This document shows, one piece after another, positions 17,076 to 30,400 of a DNA stretch of 64,000 nt; position 1 is the stretch's first letter; each line of letters begins with the position of its first letter. Under the pieces are notes generated by a model. The model did not search any database, was not told where the DNA came from, and saw only the letters and a program-made list of their open reading frames with translations. The stretch spans positions 10,194,061 through 10,258,060 of the forward strand of contig NC_040013.1 in the NCBI RefSeq assembly GCF_000972845.2, given 5' to 3'. The stretch comes from Larimichthys crocea (lineage: Eukaryota > Chordata > Actinopteri > Sciaenidae). The position numbers and the translations under genes are program-made.

Positions 17076-20000
17076 GTGGTGTCTCTTCAGTCTTGACTAA
17101 AAAAAGGGGACTAGCAGCTGCTGTGTTACTGGTGATCGATACCCGAAGCCTTTTCTGGTGCAGATTTACCTGGATTCCAATGGTCATGGTCAAAGAAAAA
17201 GGTATTCCAGCGGTCGTGGTCAAAGTGTGTGAATATATGTGTGATGAGTGTGTATGTAGGGGATTTGTTTTGCTTGTCGTGCTGTTGACTGTCTGCAGTG
17301 TGTGTAGATGTGCAGCATGTCCAGTTGCATTTGCACTGCTGTGTCTGGCTGTTAACTAAATCATATTTAGTTTGGCTGAATTTTTTTGCGTCTGATTTGA
17401 TTATTTTTAGACGTGTGGATGTAGCCACGATAATATGGATATGGTTTTCTTTATGTGGGTGTGTGTGCTTGCAAAAAGCATGACTAATGACACAGTATGA
17501 ATGTGGATCTTCAACATATCGACATATTCTCTCCGGTTAAAGATTTGGACGTGCTACGCCCTTCTCAACACTCTCCAGCAGCTGATGCTTTGGGTTGGAG
17601 TCTGCTTTATTTGGCAGCGTCAGTCTTTATGTAAATGTCTGATGAAGCAAAGCATCTGGCCTGTTGTATAGGAGCTTGACACCAAATGTAAAAGGTTCAG
17701 GGTGAAAATGTGCACACAGTTTGGGGTTAAAACAGTCCGTCTTTGCATGCAGGCTGATGGAAAAGGTAACATGTAGAGAGAAAAAGTGGAGCACCAGTGT
17801 AGAGATCCACACTGCAGAGCTATAGACCTGCACTCTGTGTCTCTTGCTCTCTCTCTCTCTTTCTCTCTCGCTCTGTCTGCAGCCGTTGCCATGGCGACCA
17901 TCTAAAAGGTACACTCCATTGTTGTCAGCTGTGGCCTCATTCATAGTGTCCCTTTAAGATAAAAACATGATTATTTCCACCTATGACTGAGGTCGCCCCG
18001 TTGTGTGGGATGAATTAGGTGAAGTCAGGGGGCATGTTTCAGAGTTATTAACATTCAATTTACAGGGGCACATGGTCGTGAGGTTGACCAGTGTTTGTCA
18101 GTATGACTCATAGCAAGCAGCTACATAGGCACGATTTTCTATCTCTAAAAATTGTATTGCTTAAAAAATGTCAACCGCACTCTGCCTTTTGACTTCTTTA
18201 ACCAAAAATAGGACAAAAATAAATTCATTTGATCGATAAATGTGTAACTTGACTTAACTGAACCTATAAATGGTACTAAAAGCTAACATTTCCATTAAAG
18301 TCAATTAGGCAGAATGTGAAAATAATTCATGACAGCAATAAGTCATTATATATCAAGTCCCTTAATAATGTCTCAAGTTAACTCGCTTGATATATTACTC
18401 CTGTTTCAGTGGATGAGTTCATCTCAGAGCTCGTGTAGACAAACAGAAATTGTGTTCCATGTGTGGGCATGTGATATTTTTATGTTTTGTCTCAAAATAT
18501 TTCTATCAGATTTTTTTTTTTTTTTTTGACAGATATGAGTGTGTTTATATATCTGACATTGCACTGGTGGCTGGAGGTGGTGTCCGTCTCTGGAGCTATT
18601 CTCTTCATGTGGATTTGATTGGCCACAGAGAAAAGGCCTTTTGCCACGAGTCCCCACGCTGGCAGAGAACCCGTAACCTCTGGCTGCCACATGTTCCATC
18701 TCCCACAATCCCTCTGAAAGTTTTCCGTAGAGTTAACCCGCTACCTCGCCTACCGACTCGTGAGATTTGTTGGTGGCAGGAGGCTTGTCTGTGTTTATTG
18801 TCCACATTTAGAGGCCTCGAATTTTCATTCCTCTTAACAGAAAGCTGTGGGAATGCTTCTTGCGACCTAAGATTTAATCGTGTATCGCCCAGGGATCTCA
18901 TCATGCAACCTGTCAGAGGCCAGGTGGGCTCTGTACCATCAGGATGCACAGCTGACCAAATACTGTATGCTCAGGGCGATGAATCATAATAAAAGGATTG
19001 CAGTGTTAGCGTTTTGTCCGCTTGCAGGCGGTTGTCCTATTTTCACAGCCAAGAATACCCTTGAAATAGTTCGTAATTTATTGGTGCCACGTGTACATAA
19101 GGCAGTCTCATCCTTTTTAACTTGATCTACACGTGCTTCTGAGATTTGCGTGCGTTTGTCTAACTAGTTGATTAATTTATGGTCTTTCCACCATTCTCTG
19201 CGTTAAATTGCTGCTGATTCTGTGGGACGAGACCATGGTCATCACACGTACGTCACCTGCCTCGCGCAACGACCCACCAACTCCCACGACTCTCTGCATT
19301 CACAGTCTAAACGCTTTCTTTTGACGTGGCAGCCTAATGTCATGTGCCTCTGTAGCTGCCTCCTGTGATTTCGCAGAGTGCTGCAGACAACTGCAGTGGT
19401 GCCTCATCTTTGAAGCTTGCCAGTGTCTACCCCCTGAAAGAGCAGCTAAACCCTTTCACAGACATCAATGCAACACACACTCTCATAGACACTCAGTGTT
19501 TGTACAGCTGGCACACAGGACCAGAATATACAGATGAGATAAGTGGTCGGCCGGTGGAGAGAGAGCCGCTGACCTAAAATGTACAGGATAAAACGACAAG
19601 AGCGACATGAAACACTGTCGCCATACATTGTGCCAGTCAGCCAACAAACATCCCCCCTGTCTGGCATCAATCGGTTTGATTATCACAGGAAACACGACAC
19701 AGGAGGGCAGGGTTCGTAATGGGACGTCATTCAGAGGCAAAAAGCCAAGGCCTTTATCAACTCTGATTCTACAAACACAATGGCTCCTGCAGTTCATGAA
19801 GCCACCATTGTATACCCTCTCAGATAAGTCCCTCTCTCTGTTTATCAGCGTAGTTTTATGATTATGTACCTACCCAACAACAAACGCTACTCACTGTGGC
19901 ATTCAACCATTCAAACCAGATCATTATTTCAAACCCAGGTCCCTGAGGATTAGTTATTCAAGGTTCGGGGGGCCTGTTGGAGGCTGATAGGGTCCCCCTC

Positions 20001-23000
20001 CCGCAATTTGTGGCCACCTTTGAAGTGCTTTGTCTGGGACGCTGGTGGTGGGGCAAAGGGGCGGGGAGGCAGTGAATACATCCATACATATTCATGGAGG
20101 GGAGGGTTAACAGCTTCTTGTTATGTCTGGGTGATGAAGAGCTTCATGCACCCTCCCCCAAACACACATGCACACATAGACACACTCGTCCCATCGCACA
20201 TTTGGGATTTCATGGGGGTTATGTTTGGTGCCGTTTGATATTCATATAGGTCAAGGCCCTCAGAATATTTCATCCCAAACTGGCTGAACTGGATGAATAT
20301 TGGAGTAAAAAGTGTTTTGTTGCCTACGAAGTGGACACACCAGGGGCCAAAAGTATTTGCATGCATGCCAGGAGTTGAGATGACTGCTTTTGCAACTCTC
20401 TTTATCCATCTCTCTTTGTAACACATACACTCATACACACTAAGTCACATGCACGCATACTGTACAGACACACACTCCTTTGGGGCTGCTATCTGTCTGT
20501 ACTGGAAAAAATCTTCTGTCTGTGACACTTACAGTAACAAAGGCAGCGAGCGAGTGAATATTTTATTAGATCTTTTCATCTCTCATCTATTGTTTAATTG
20601 AATTCCCCTTTTCCCAGTGCATTTCCAAAGCTGCTACTATGGCTTTGCATTCCTCAGGGTTCATGGTAGGAAATTAAGGCAACAAAGTCTGAAGCTTCCT
20701 CAGCAAATCCTGCACCCCCCTGTCAATAACCCATACTCTTTTGTTATTTACCAGAGAGGCTGGGGCACATGTTAAACCTGTCCTCAGGGGATTCAAGATG
20801 GCCTTCTTTACTTCCCTCCAGAGTATCATCTGCAGCTTTTATTATTGCCAACACAGCTAGGCTCTGCTTAAATGGGTGGGGGGTGGTTGGGTTGTAGGGG
20901 TGGAGAGAGCAGTCCCCTTTCCTCTACGCCTGGCTTTGGGATGCTCTGTTGGTTATTGTTCCCTCAGCACCACAGTTGTGTGTGTGTGTTCATTGTGTGT
21001 TTAGGCTCATATCAGTCACTTTATCCCCTGGTGATGAGGCAGGACAGATCACTCTGTCAGCACAGCCAACACATCCAGCCCAGAATGTGGAATGTGAGCA
21101 GCAGTCGGAAAAATTGTACTGCTGTATTTTTCACAGTAAGTTGCTCTGTGCTGATGTTGCTTCATGTACGGCGTGCTTACTTATTTATTGCATTATATAA
21201 GATACATTCTTGCAAATCAAGCACCATTTTGCTGCTATCACAAGAACCCTTTAAGACTAGATTTATTTTTTGATCTATTTATTTTTTATATGTTATTTTC
21301 AGGGGGAAAGTAAAATTGCATGAAGCCATGCTTTTGTAGAGAGATTTCACCGATGGATTTTATGTCCAAACAAATCTTATAAATGGTCGAATCTGAATTC
21401 TTTTAGCCTAAACTTAACGGCCCGTTTTATGTTGGCTTCTTTAATTTTGATGAAACACCATGTAGGGAAACCATCTTACCTTTCCACAGACCCTCTCCCT
21501 CTATGCAGCCACTGCTGAGGCAAACGCAGCACTTTACAGTGGAGGAGGTGAGGTTACGCTGGAAAAACACACAGCACTCATATATTCCCATCCAAAACTC
21601 ATTTTTTAGATCCTCAGTGCATGGGATTCAAACATCTGTCTTGGATTTTTGACCAACCAGCTATGACGTTAGCAGTGTTGATTTTTCCATACTGCGCTGC
21701 CCCTGCTGACAACAAAACACTCTATGAAATGTTAAAAATAGTAAGTCAGCAATCCAAGCAGGCTCAAAGACAGATCGCTGGCATCACAACAATGAGCATA
21801 TATGCTTTACAGCTGCTCCAGTAGTGGTGAGGAACACAACTCTTCTGTCTCCGTCAACTCTATGGAACCTTTCAGTGTCTTTTAACACTTGTTTTGGTTT
21901 TATGGTCTGTCAGTGTTTTGGCATCGTGGCAGGAAGCTATTTAGCAAAAAAAGTTTAAAAGCTCTAAAAACTCTCTTTCTCCAAAGTTAACGACTAGCTC
22001 CTGAACACAGTTGAGCATTTAGCAGCTAAAGAGATATATTGTTGGAGACAAACCATACTTCACGATACCATACTTCAGGATGAAGGACGATGAATACTAG
22101 ATTTTCGTTAGATACTTTATTAGCAGAGACATAAGTCCAAATCCAGTGTTGCATTACATAACATATTATATTAATTGAGTTTTTCTGCACACTAGGTAAT
22201 GCTCCCACAAATGTTTTATTGTTATACGTATTTTTCTGTTTATAACATTTACTTGTTACGCTTTGTTACTGTGACATTTGAAGGTTGATTTGGTTACTGT
22301 CTTACCATCAGTTTGATAGAGGGTTTAATCTGTCTGCATTCAATGGACTGACTGCTCCCTAGCACAGGGGCTTGAGTATGAGGGAGGCAGAAAGGGGAAA
22401 TACCGTAATTTCAAAGTTGTTTCTTCACGTTGTGTTTTCTTGGCCAAGGGCATGCTCATATTCAGGACTAACCTAGTTTTATTTAGAATTGGAGGGTGTG
22501 TAAACCATGCAGCTGCGGTCAGGATTTGTGATGAACTATGAGCAGCCACAGAGACTAAGTAAGCTTCAGGATGGGATGGACAGTAATCTCTCCAAATTGT
22601 AGGGCAGCCCGCTTAAGTAACAATGACTGGAGTTGTTCAAAGGAACCCTTGACAAGGGTGACCCAAGTAATGAAAGCAACAAGTAACATACAGCAACATT
22701 ACTTTTAACTGCTGAGTAATTAGTAATGTGATTACTTTTTAGAATGAGTAATGTGTAATGGGCAGTTGACTACAGCTTTCAATCAAAGTGTAACTACACA
22801 CTCAAATTCTGCTACCTCCCTTCCTCCCTGCAAAATGCAGCACAGGACGCTTGAACCTGGCCTCGACATAAACAGACTGACCACCGCTCAGTGCAGCGGG
22901 AACAGCCAGTAGAGCTAATGGAGCTAACCATAGAGCTAACCAGCCATGAGCAGCTGCTGTCAAAATATTCATGTCTGTGCTGAAAGCACAGAGAGTCTGC

Positions 23001-26000
23001 TACAGCTTTTACAGTCACTAGAAGCACATTGATGTGCGGGAGTGTCAGTACGTAGTCTTAGTCAAATGTTTATCATGAGATCATCATCGAGGGAGATACG
23101 CAAAGAACATGACATAGTAATGTGAGCTCCTGTGAATGGTGCGCCTCCATCAACATGTTAACATTTTAAAAACATAAATGCCATGACAGAAATGAGTCCC
23201 AAATGTTTGACTGTGTCAGCATTGACCTTGCAAGATTTAGGAGATGGCACGTTGAGCCATTTCCAAACCACGAAAAGCCTATTTTTATAAAATTGGTAAG
23301 AATGTCATAATTCACACCAGCATTGGTGTGTTCCAGCACAGTAAGTCATATAATTAAGTTTACAGCTCAAAAAAACATGTGCAAGTGTACAGTACTTCTT
23401 TAATTATAGAGATTTAGGAACATGACAGCATCAGACAGGACAAGAAACAGAAGAGAAAACGAAGGGGAATGGTAAAATTACAGCCCAAACTGGTCATTGT
23501 AAAGAGTAATCTTAATTCACAGACCAAACTCCTGGTTCAGCTTTGACTTTCCGTGCTTAGTGTAGTTGTTGCTACATGCAGTTTGATGGAAACAGTCTGA
23601 TTACCAGTCATATGTCTGGCCATGTTGGACTTTGTTGTCATCATGTCTGTGTTTCTAAATCTTAGCAATTATCAGTTATCATTACGAATAAAAAAAACAA
23701 GTTATAATAAACTGGAATCTGCTTTAAGTGCCTCCAGGTTTAATAGTGTTTACGAGTCTTAAAATGACTTGCATATATTTGCAGAATGCAGTTACCCAGA
23801 TGGCTTGTGTTTTTGTATGAACGTGCGATGTCACACATACACAGAGCTGCTGAGGCTCAGTTCACTGTCACAGTAGTCTGGTTCACCCAGAGATGACTCA
23901 TTGTCCTGCTCAGTGTAATCACATCAGAGACACCAGGGAGACAGGTCCTCCACCCTCCAACCCCTTGTACCCACATTATTTCCATCCTCCCTCCTGTTAT
24001 CCTGTCTTCTTCTTCATCCGCTGCTTTTCACAACTTCTCTCAGTTCCCTTTCAACCCATATCATGAATAGACTGATGTTCTGTGAATTACAAATAAGAAT
24101 TAACACAGGGCATTTTCAGACTGCCCCTAGAGGATGAACCAAAGACTGTTGAAGTGTCTCATTAAGAAAATAATGTTCTGACAACTGGGCTCTCTTGGTG
24201 ATTTGATTTTTTTCTGAAATTAAACTGTCTCTCAATATCAGACAGCCACTGCAAGTGTAGAAGTGGGATGCAAGGTATGCCAACTCATCAATAATCCAGA
24301 GTAACGTCTCCCTTTGGTAGACCATCGATTGGTCATGATGCTATTTCTGTGCCTTTGGTGGTGTCTTATTTTAGCCTTGCAGACTAATGAATCATTGCGG
24401 AGCAGAAAGAGCAAGGATCCTTTCATGTGTATTCTTAGTGTGTGCCTGCGTGTTTGTGTGCGTGCATCTTTGTGTGAAAAAGAGAGATATGGGAGATGAA
24501 AGAAAGAGGCTGCCTTGCTAGTTAATGCTCCTGAATGTGAAATAATCTGCCGGTGTCAGAATAGCTGATAAGCTGTGTGCAGTGCGGCACTGCAGCAGTA
24601 TTTACATCCCGTACAGTAGTGCTGTAATAATGTCTGTCTATGTCAGCAACGCCCAGACTTTTTACAGAGGAGGGCCACAGGCTGACATATCAAAGATCTA
24701 CAGATCATACTGGTTATGGCTTTTTGAGATAAAGCAAGTTGATAAACCTTCTTTGTCTTATCTAAATATGATGGCTGTCACAATACATCACATTAAGAAA
24801 GTAATGTCTAAATCTTTACTCAGATTAAATCTATGACCGGTAGTGCATCCAGAGTAAAAATTGTGGCATTAAAGGTAGGATATTTCAGTTCCATTTATAG
24901 TCATGTCAGCAGCACCAGTGTGGCTTTAAGGACAGCAATGTTAGTCTTTTAGTGCAATACTTTGGTTTCAGACTGAAATATCTTAACAACTATTTGGGGG
25001 ATTACCATCAAATTGTGTACAGGCATTTCTTTTCCCTGGAGAATGATGCCTTCTGACTTCCACAATCCTCTGCCTTTTCTTAAAGATCAGCAGGACACAG
25101 TTTTTATGGATTCAGCGAAATAATTACACCATGGATTGGCCCAAAACTTAGTACAGACATGTATGGTTCCTAAATGATGATTTTGTTGGTTCCCCTTGAC
25201 TTTTTCCAGCTCTACCATGAGGTTGACATTTGTGTCTTTGTGTGATTTTTATTTTTTTTTGACAGCTATTGGACTGATTGCTATTGAATTTGGTTTAGAT
25301 ACTCCCTTTAAGGATGAAGCGTACTTTTCATTTAGCTTATAATCCACCACCAAACTAATGACATTTCTCATCAGACGTGTTGTACTTTTTGTTCTTTGGT
25401 AAATGCTAAGTTAGCATGCTCACAAATTTAAGAAAAGATTACCACACAAACACATGCTAAACATCAGTATGTCAATATTAATACGCTGACATTAGCTCAA
25501 AGCAGAGATGTGCGTAAGTACAGCCTCACTAAGCTGCAGGTGTGATTATGACTAAGTCTTTTCACAGTTGTTCTTCTGCCTCATTGACCTTATTTTTGTT
25601 TTCCTGGCATCTGCGTATGGACAGTGTAGTTGGAAATATGAGGACTATTGTTTCTGCCTTTCCAGGAAGATACTTGACAAATGCTATTTTTTCATTCACT
25701 CATTTGCAACTCCCACAGGGTGAGATATTCAATCACAGCAAACATTAGGCCTGCTGTGTTTTATTGTTATCTGAGATAAGTACCACCTCACATACACAGG
25801 GAAGATTAGAACTGTTCAGCTCCCCCTAAAATCTGTTCAATGTTGAATGTTTGCATAGAAGTAGCACCAAAACTTAACTTTTAAACTTGGCAAGAAGAAG
25901 CCATATATAGCGTGCACTGCAGAATGATTACTGGGAACATAAACCAGGCAGACAGCAAATGGCCCTTGATATTTTCCTTTGAGGCTGAAACTTAATAGTG

Positions 26001-27421
26001 AAACCGATTTTATCAGTATCCTTTTAGCTTGCCATTTACCAAGCCCTGCTCCTCTCAGCGTTTTGACTCTCCATCCCTCACTGATCAAGACAGACTATAT
26101 TTAGGTCGTTGCCCTCTAGAGAGCGTATCTGGGCCGTGAACCCCAAATTGTGCTGTCCTGCTCAGTGTTGTTCTTTTTTTACCCTGACAGGCTCTCAGCA
26201 GTTGGTCTTTATCTCTGGTGTTTGTGTGACGTTGCAGATTCAGCGGGTCCTCAGTCGAACACTGCTTGAATAAGACACTAAAAGCAATGTTAAAAAACTG
26301 CAGTGAGTCCCCCATGCAGAGACCACAATGACTCAACATTACAGTTCAGTAGTAATGTTAATGTCTCCTTCTCTTGCAGTGGCTCATGCGCAGGACACAC
26401 ACCACCACTCCACAGAGAAGCCCCTGATTCAGTGCTACAAGTGTGGGGAGCCATGTAAGGGTGAAGTGCTCCGAGTGCAAAACAAGCACTTCCACCTCAA
26501 GTGCTTTACATGCAAAGGTACGGTACCTCACAGATGATTAATACAAATAAGTCATTAAATATCAGGTGTTGAATGAGTTTCACTAGTATTTACTACTTGT
26601 GATTTGGCTCAGCCTTATGCCGTGTGAGACAACCCTAATATTGTCTTGAAATAGATGGTAATTTGGTAAATCAGTTATTTGTTTACAATTTAAAAATGAG
26701 CCCTCAGACAGCTTAGATGAGTATTTATCTGATAGGAGAAGAAGAATGTGGGGGCTGTGTGAAAATTGGCAGCTAAAGTGTGAAGTTTTAAAATTCAGAG
26801 CTACCATAATTTGATACTGTCACAATAGTAGGACATTTGCTTCCTTTCATTCAGTACAAGCTGCTTAATGTTGCCTATGCTGAACTGATTTGTGTTTTTT
26901 ATTATAAAATGATAGTTTGCAGGTATAGAAGAGTCATACCTGATGGCACCTTAGGCAAAAAGTGCAAATGAACAAATTTGTGGTCTTTTTTTCACGACTG
27001 TCCCTAAAAGTATCTCAATCACAAGTTGGTTAGGAGCAGTACAAGTCCCTAAAGGCCACATCATCCTTTCCACCCTCCACTAATGAGGAGGATACCCGGT
27101 GGCATGCCTCATCTTCACTTCTCAGACCTACAGACTTAAATGAAAGTACCATTCAGACTGTTATGACTTATTACTGATGGATTTCTGGCATTCTGGCATG
27201 ATTATGATAGAGCCGCCCACGGCCGACCAAGCAGTCTCACTCCTGTAGGTTGCGCTTGCCCTGCTGAAGCCCTTGTAGTTAATCTGTGACTGGAGTACTA
27301 TTATAGAGTTAGCTTAGTTCACCAAAGGCCAGGAATAACACAAGCAAACACTGAGATTAGTACCTAATTCTGTCCTTTATAAGTGGATATGCATGCCATT
27401 AGAGAGTCTGTAGTACTAAAA

Positions 27422-27452
<31 letters not shown>

Positions 27453-30400
27453 AGTGGGTGTCAAAGAAGACAGCTTTGATAGCCAAAACACACACTGTCC
27501 TAGTCCTTGCTCTAAATTTATGTGTGCTGTTGTCAATCTCCAAACTGTAGGAGGACTAATAATAAAAAAAACCCAGTCATGCCAAGTTGAGCTAGCTTAT
27601 TGACACTCAAAGATTATTAACACATACTAACACTTGGCAGACAATTCCCAAACGGCTGCTTTTGTGTGAAATGCATAAAAGCAGAACCTTTCAGTTTCCC
27701 TGAATTTACTCTTATTTCCATTTCATAAAGTGACCTACGGAAATTTCCAAAAGAATGTAATTGGAAATATGCAACTGCATCCATATTGAAAATCTAAGGT
27801 AGATGGACATCACAGTCAAAGGCCACCAGATCTGCATTGCTGGTTTTCTCTCGACTCAGTTAGCTTACAAGCTAATCTCATCACCCCTGAGCCCTAATGC
27901 AATTAAATCTGATTCTCTCCCTCACTCGTCTCATTCATCCCCAGGATTTATCATGGCTCATTGCATAAGAATGATTAAGTGCAGTCATCTCAAACATCTA
28001 AATATTTTCCCTCTCAGCTGTGGCATATCCAAAAGGTTAAAAAAAAAAACTTTACACACCATACACTTCAAATATTAGATGATTGAATGGATTTAAATGC
28101 ATTGCCGTAAAATCCTGTATTATTCATGATGTTCATGGTCCCAAGAAGATAGATCCACTTGATTCCCTGAGTTTTCTTGTCATGGTACCATGAGGTTGAT
28201 GTTTTCGGCTTTTAGAGAAATAGCTACAGTTATAGTTAGTTTCAGCTCAGTATTCTATACAATCTCCTCCAATGAAACTGATTAGAAAACTTAGCCCTCT
28301 GTGCTTGTAACACACTCTGGATATTGGCCATCTTCACAATTAGACCCCAGACAGTTCTAATCCACTCTCGTATTGAACACCAAAGGCTGTGTGCTCAGGC
28401 CCCTTCTGGTTTATGGATGACAACATTATTATCAGCCAAATTACAAACAATGATAAGAATTAATATTGTGAGGAAAGTAACAATTTTGCAGGATGGTGCA
28501 CAGAAAACAACATGCTGTCCAACATCCCCAAAACCAAGAAGATGATCACCAATTTTAGGAAAAAGAAAAACACATACCCCTATTTACATTAATCGAGGTG
28601 ACATTCTTTGTTTCCTAGGAATGTATATCCCAGAGTTCATACCGAGGAGCAATAGAAATCATCCCTTGCCCCTTGAACCATGATTGTCACAAAACTTGGT
28701 ACAGATATTCATGGTGAATCCCGATGACTCCCTTGACCAACTATGCACTATTAAATGTTCATCTAATGAACCACTCTTTGCATGGCTTTGTGGTCTTGTT
28801 TGTCGCTGTTACCGTACACTGCGAAAAGCCACAAACCTTTAGCCACCACTGAGCGTCTGTATTTGATATGAAAGATGAAAGCCATTGTAGGTTGTTGTGG
28901 AGAAACTGCTGAAGTCAAAGGTCAATGGTGAGGTCAGGAAGGAAGAAAGTGTTCAGGAGCCTCAGGTGTCTTACGCTGTATTATTTATTGACGCTTGATC
29001 AAGGAGAATTAGAGACACTCTCAAAGTTCATCAGAAGTGCCTGAGTCGGTCTCACATTCTGCCCCAACTCATCCTGGTGGATTGACTTTAAACCCCAAGA
29101 TAGCACCACAAATACTATATGCCCAGAATTAGTCAAAGAGAATGTTTTTACCCATGGAGGTGTTATTGTCAGCATATTCTAGTCTAGAGACACAGATGTC
29201 TGTTTATGCAGATTGGAACGTCATCAGCACGCTATCTATTATGTCTAGGAAGGCAGCAATAGGTCTCGTCGACCCTGGCCACCACAGTGTTGAGATAGAC
29301 TGGCACCTACTGTTTTCAACCAAAGCCAAACAACTAATACTGCTGAGGACCTCACAGCCCACACGTGACCTCCTGTAACCTAAGGATAGAAAATTCCATA
29401 ACATAGGTCATTAGTAAAACTGAATAACAATGTCACAACAACATTAAGATATCCCAAACTCTTAATTGTTCCCTAAGTAGTATTTCCTCCTTTGCCACTC
29501 TTTCATGTTTGTGTAGATGGCAAGGTTATATTTGAATTGAAGGAAGCTTGTTGGAGACTGACAGTGTGGTATGAAGCATTTAGCACCAGTTATCTTCAGA
29601 AACAGATCAAGGCCATTTCCTGGGGTAGACAATTGTCGAATTGTTGTTGCATTGAACAGTCTACCTCACCATTGACAATGAAAAGACCTTGCAGTGGAAA
29701 TGCTGATTAATCCACATGAGCCCCCAATGTTCTTCAAAAAAGGAGAGGCTTTGGGTTTTTTTTTTCTTGTGACTCTGAACACCACTGATGAAAGGATTTT
29801 AGTAACGCTTCACATTGTACCGCACAAAGCTGTTGAAATCTAGTTTTCACTGATTTTGTAGTCAGCATCCATTTCACGCAGTAACTGAGCCTCTCTGGAT
29901 TACACAGACTAGTAAGTCTTAACAAAGTCATTGATGCATGGAGGAGTTGGGCGGCTTGATGGTTGGATGCTTTATGTGTTATATGGGCAAAGCACCAAAT
30001 GACCCGACTCACAGAATACCAATGTGTGTGTCCTGTACAGTGTGCGGCTGTGACCTCGCCCAGGGGGGTTTCTTCATGAAGAATGGAGAATATCTGTGTA
30101 CGCTAGACTACCAACGCATGCACGGCACTCGCTGCAATGGCTGTGGTGACTTTGTGGAGGGGGAAGTGGTCACTGCCCTGGGCAAGACCTATCACCCTGC
30201 CTGCTTCGTCTGCACCATCTGCAAGTAAGACACACAGCCTCATTTTACACAAGCTGATAAACAACAGATCAACCAACACTTTATTTCACTCTAGAAATAC
30301 TATAATTGCATTGCAGGATACACCGCTATTTATTTTTGGAAAACTATTTGCACACAGGTCTTACCAACATAAAGCCAAATGAAGCCTTCAAAGAGAGAAA

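Larger units (their letters stand above)
13483..26379. other. Large ablim1 intron between first exon and LIM exons
   Basis: About 12.9 kb without a certain exon. It contains a CTCF-like motif (15591), CAG, GGA and TC microsatellites around 16.8-17.1 kb with a candidate start exon (17180), a probable short repeat near 22670-22800, and a long fish repeat at about 24944-25536. Many open frames of 60-180 codons here show no conserved motif and were not called. Confidence 0.65.
26518..30040. other. ablim1 intron 2 with a LINE fragment
   Basis: 3.5 kb intron inside the LIM1 coding sequence. It contains a GT microsatellite (27427-27452) and a decayed reverse-transcriptase fragment at about 28320-28640. 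No exon seen. Confidence 0.65.

Noticed and set aside
16721..17359. Plus-strand 212-codon open frame
   Set aside because: Made largely of CAG, GGA and TC simple repeats; no domain and no splice structure.
29938..30040. In-frame ATG and coding extension before the LIM1 exon at 30041
   Set aside because: The extension crosses a good acceptor (CCTGTACAG) and is unlike any abLIM sequence; it is intron read-through.
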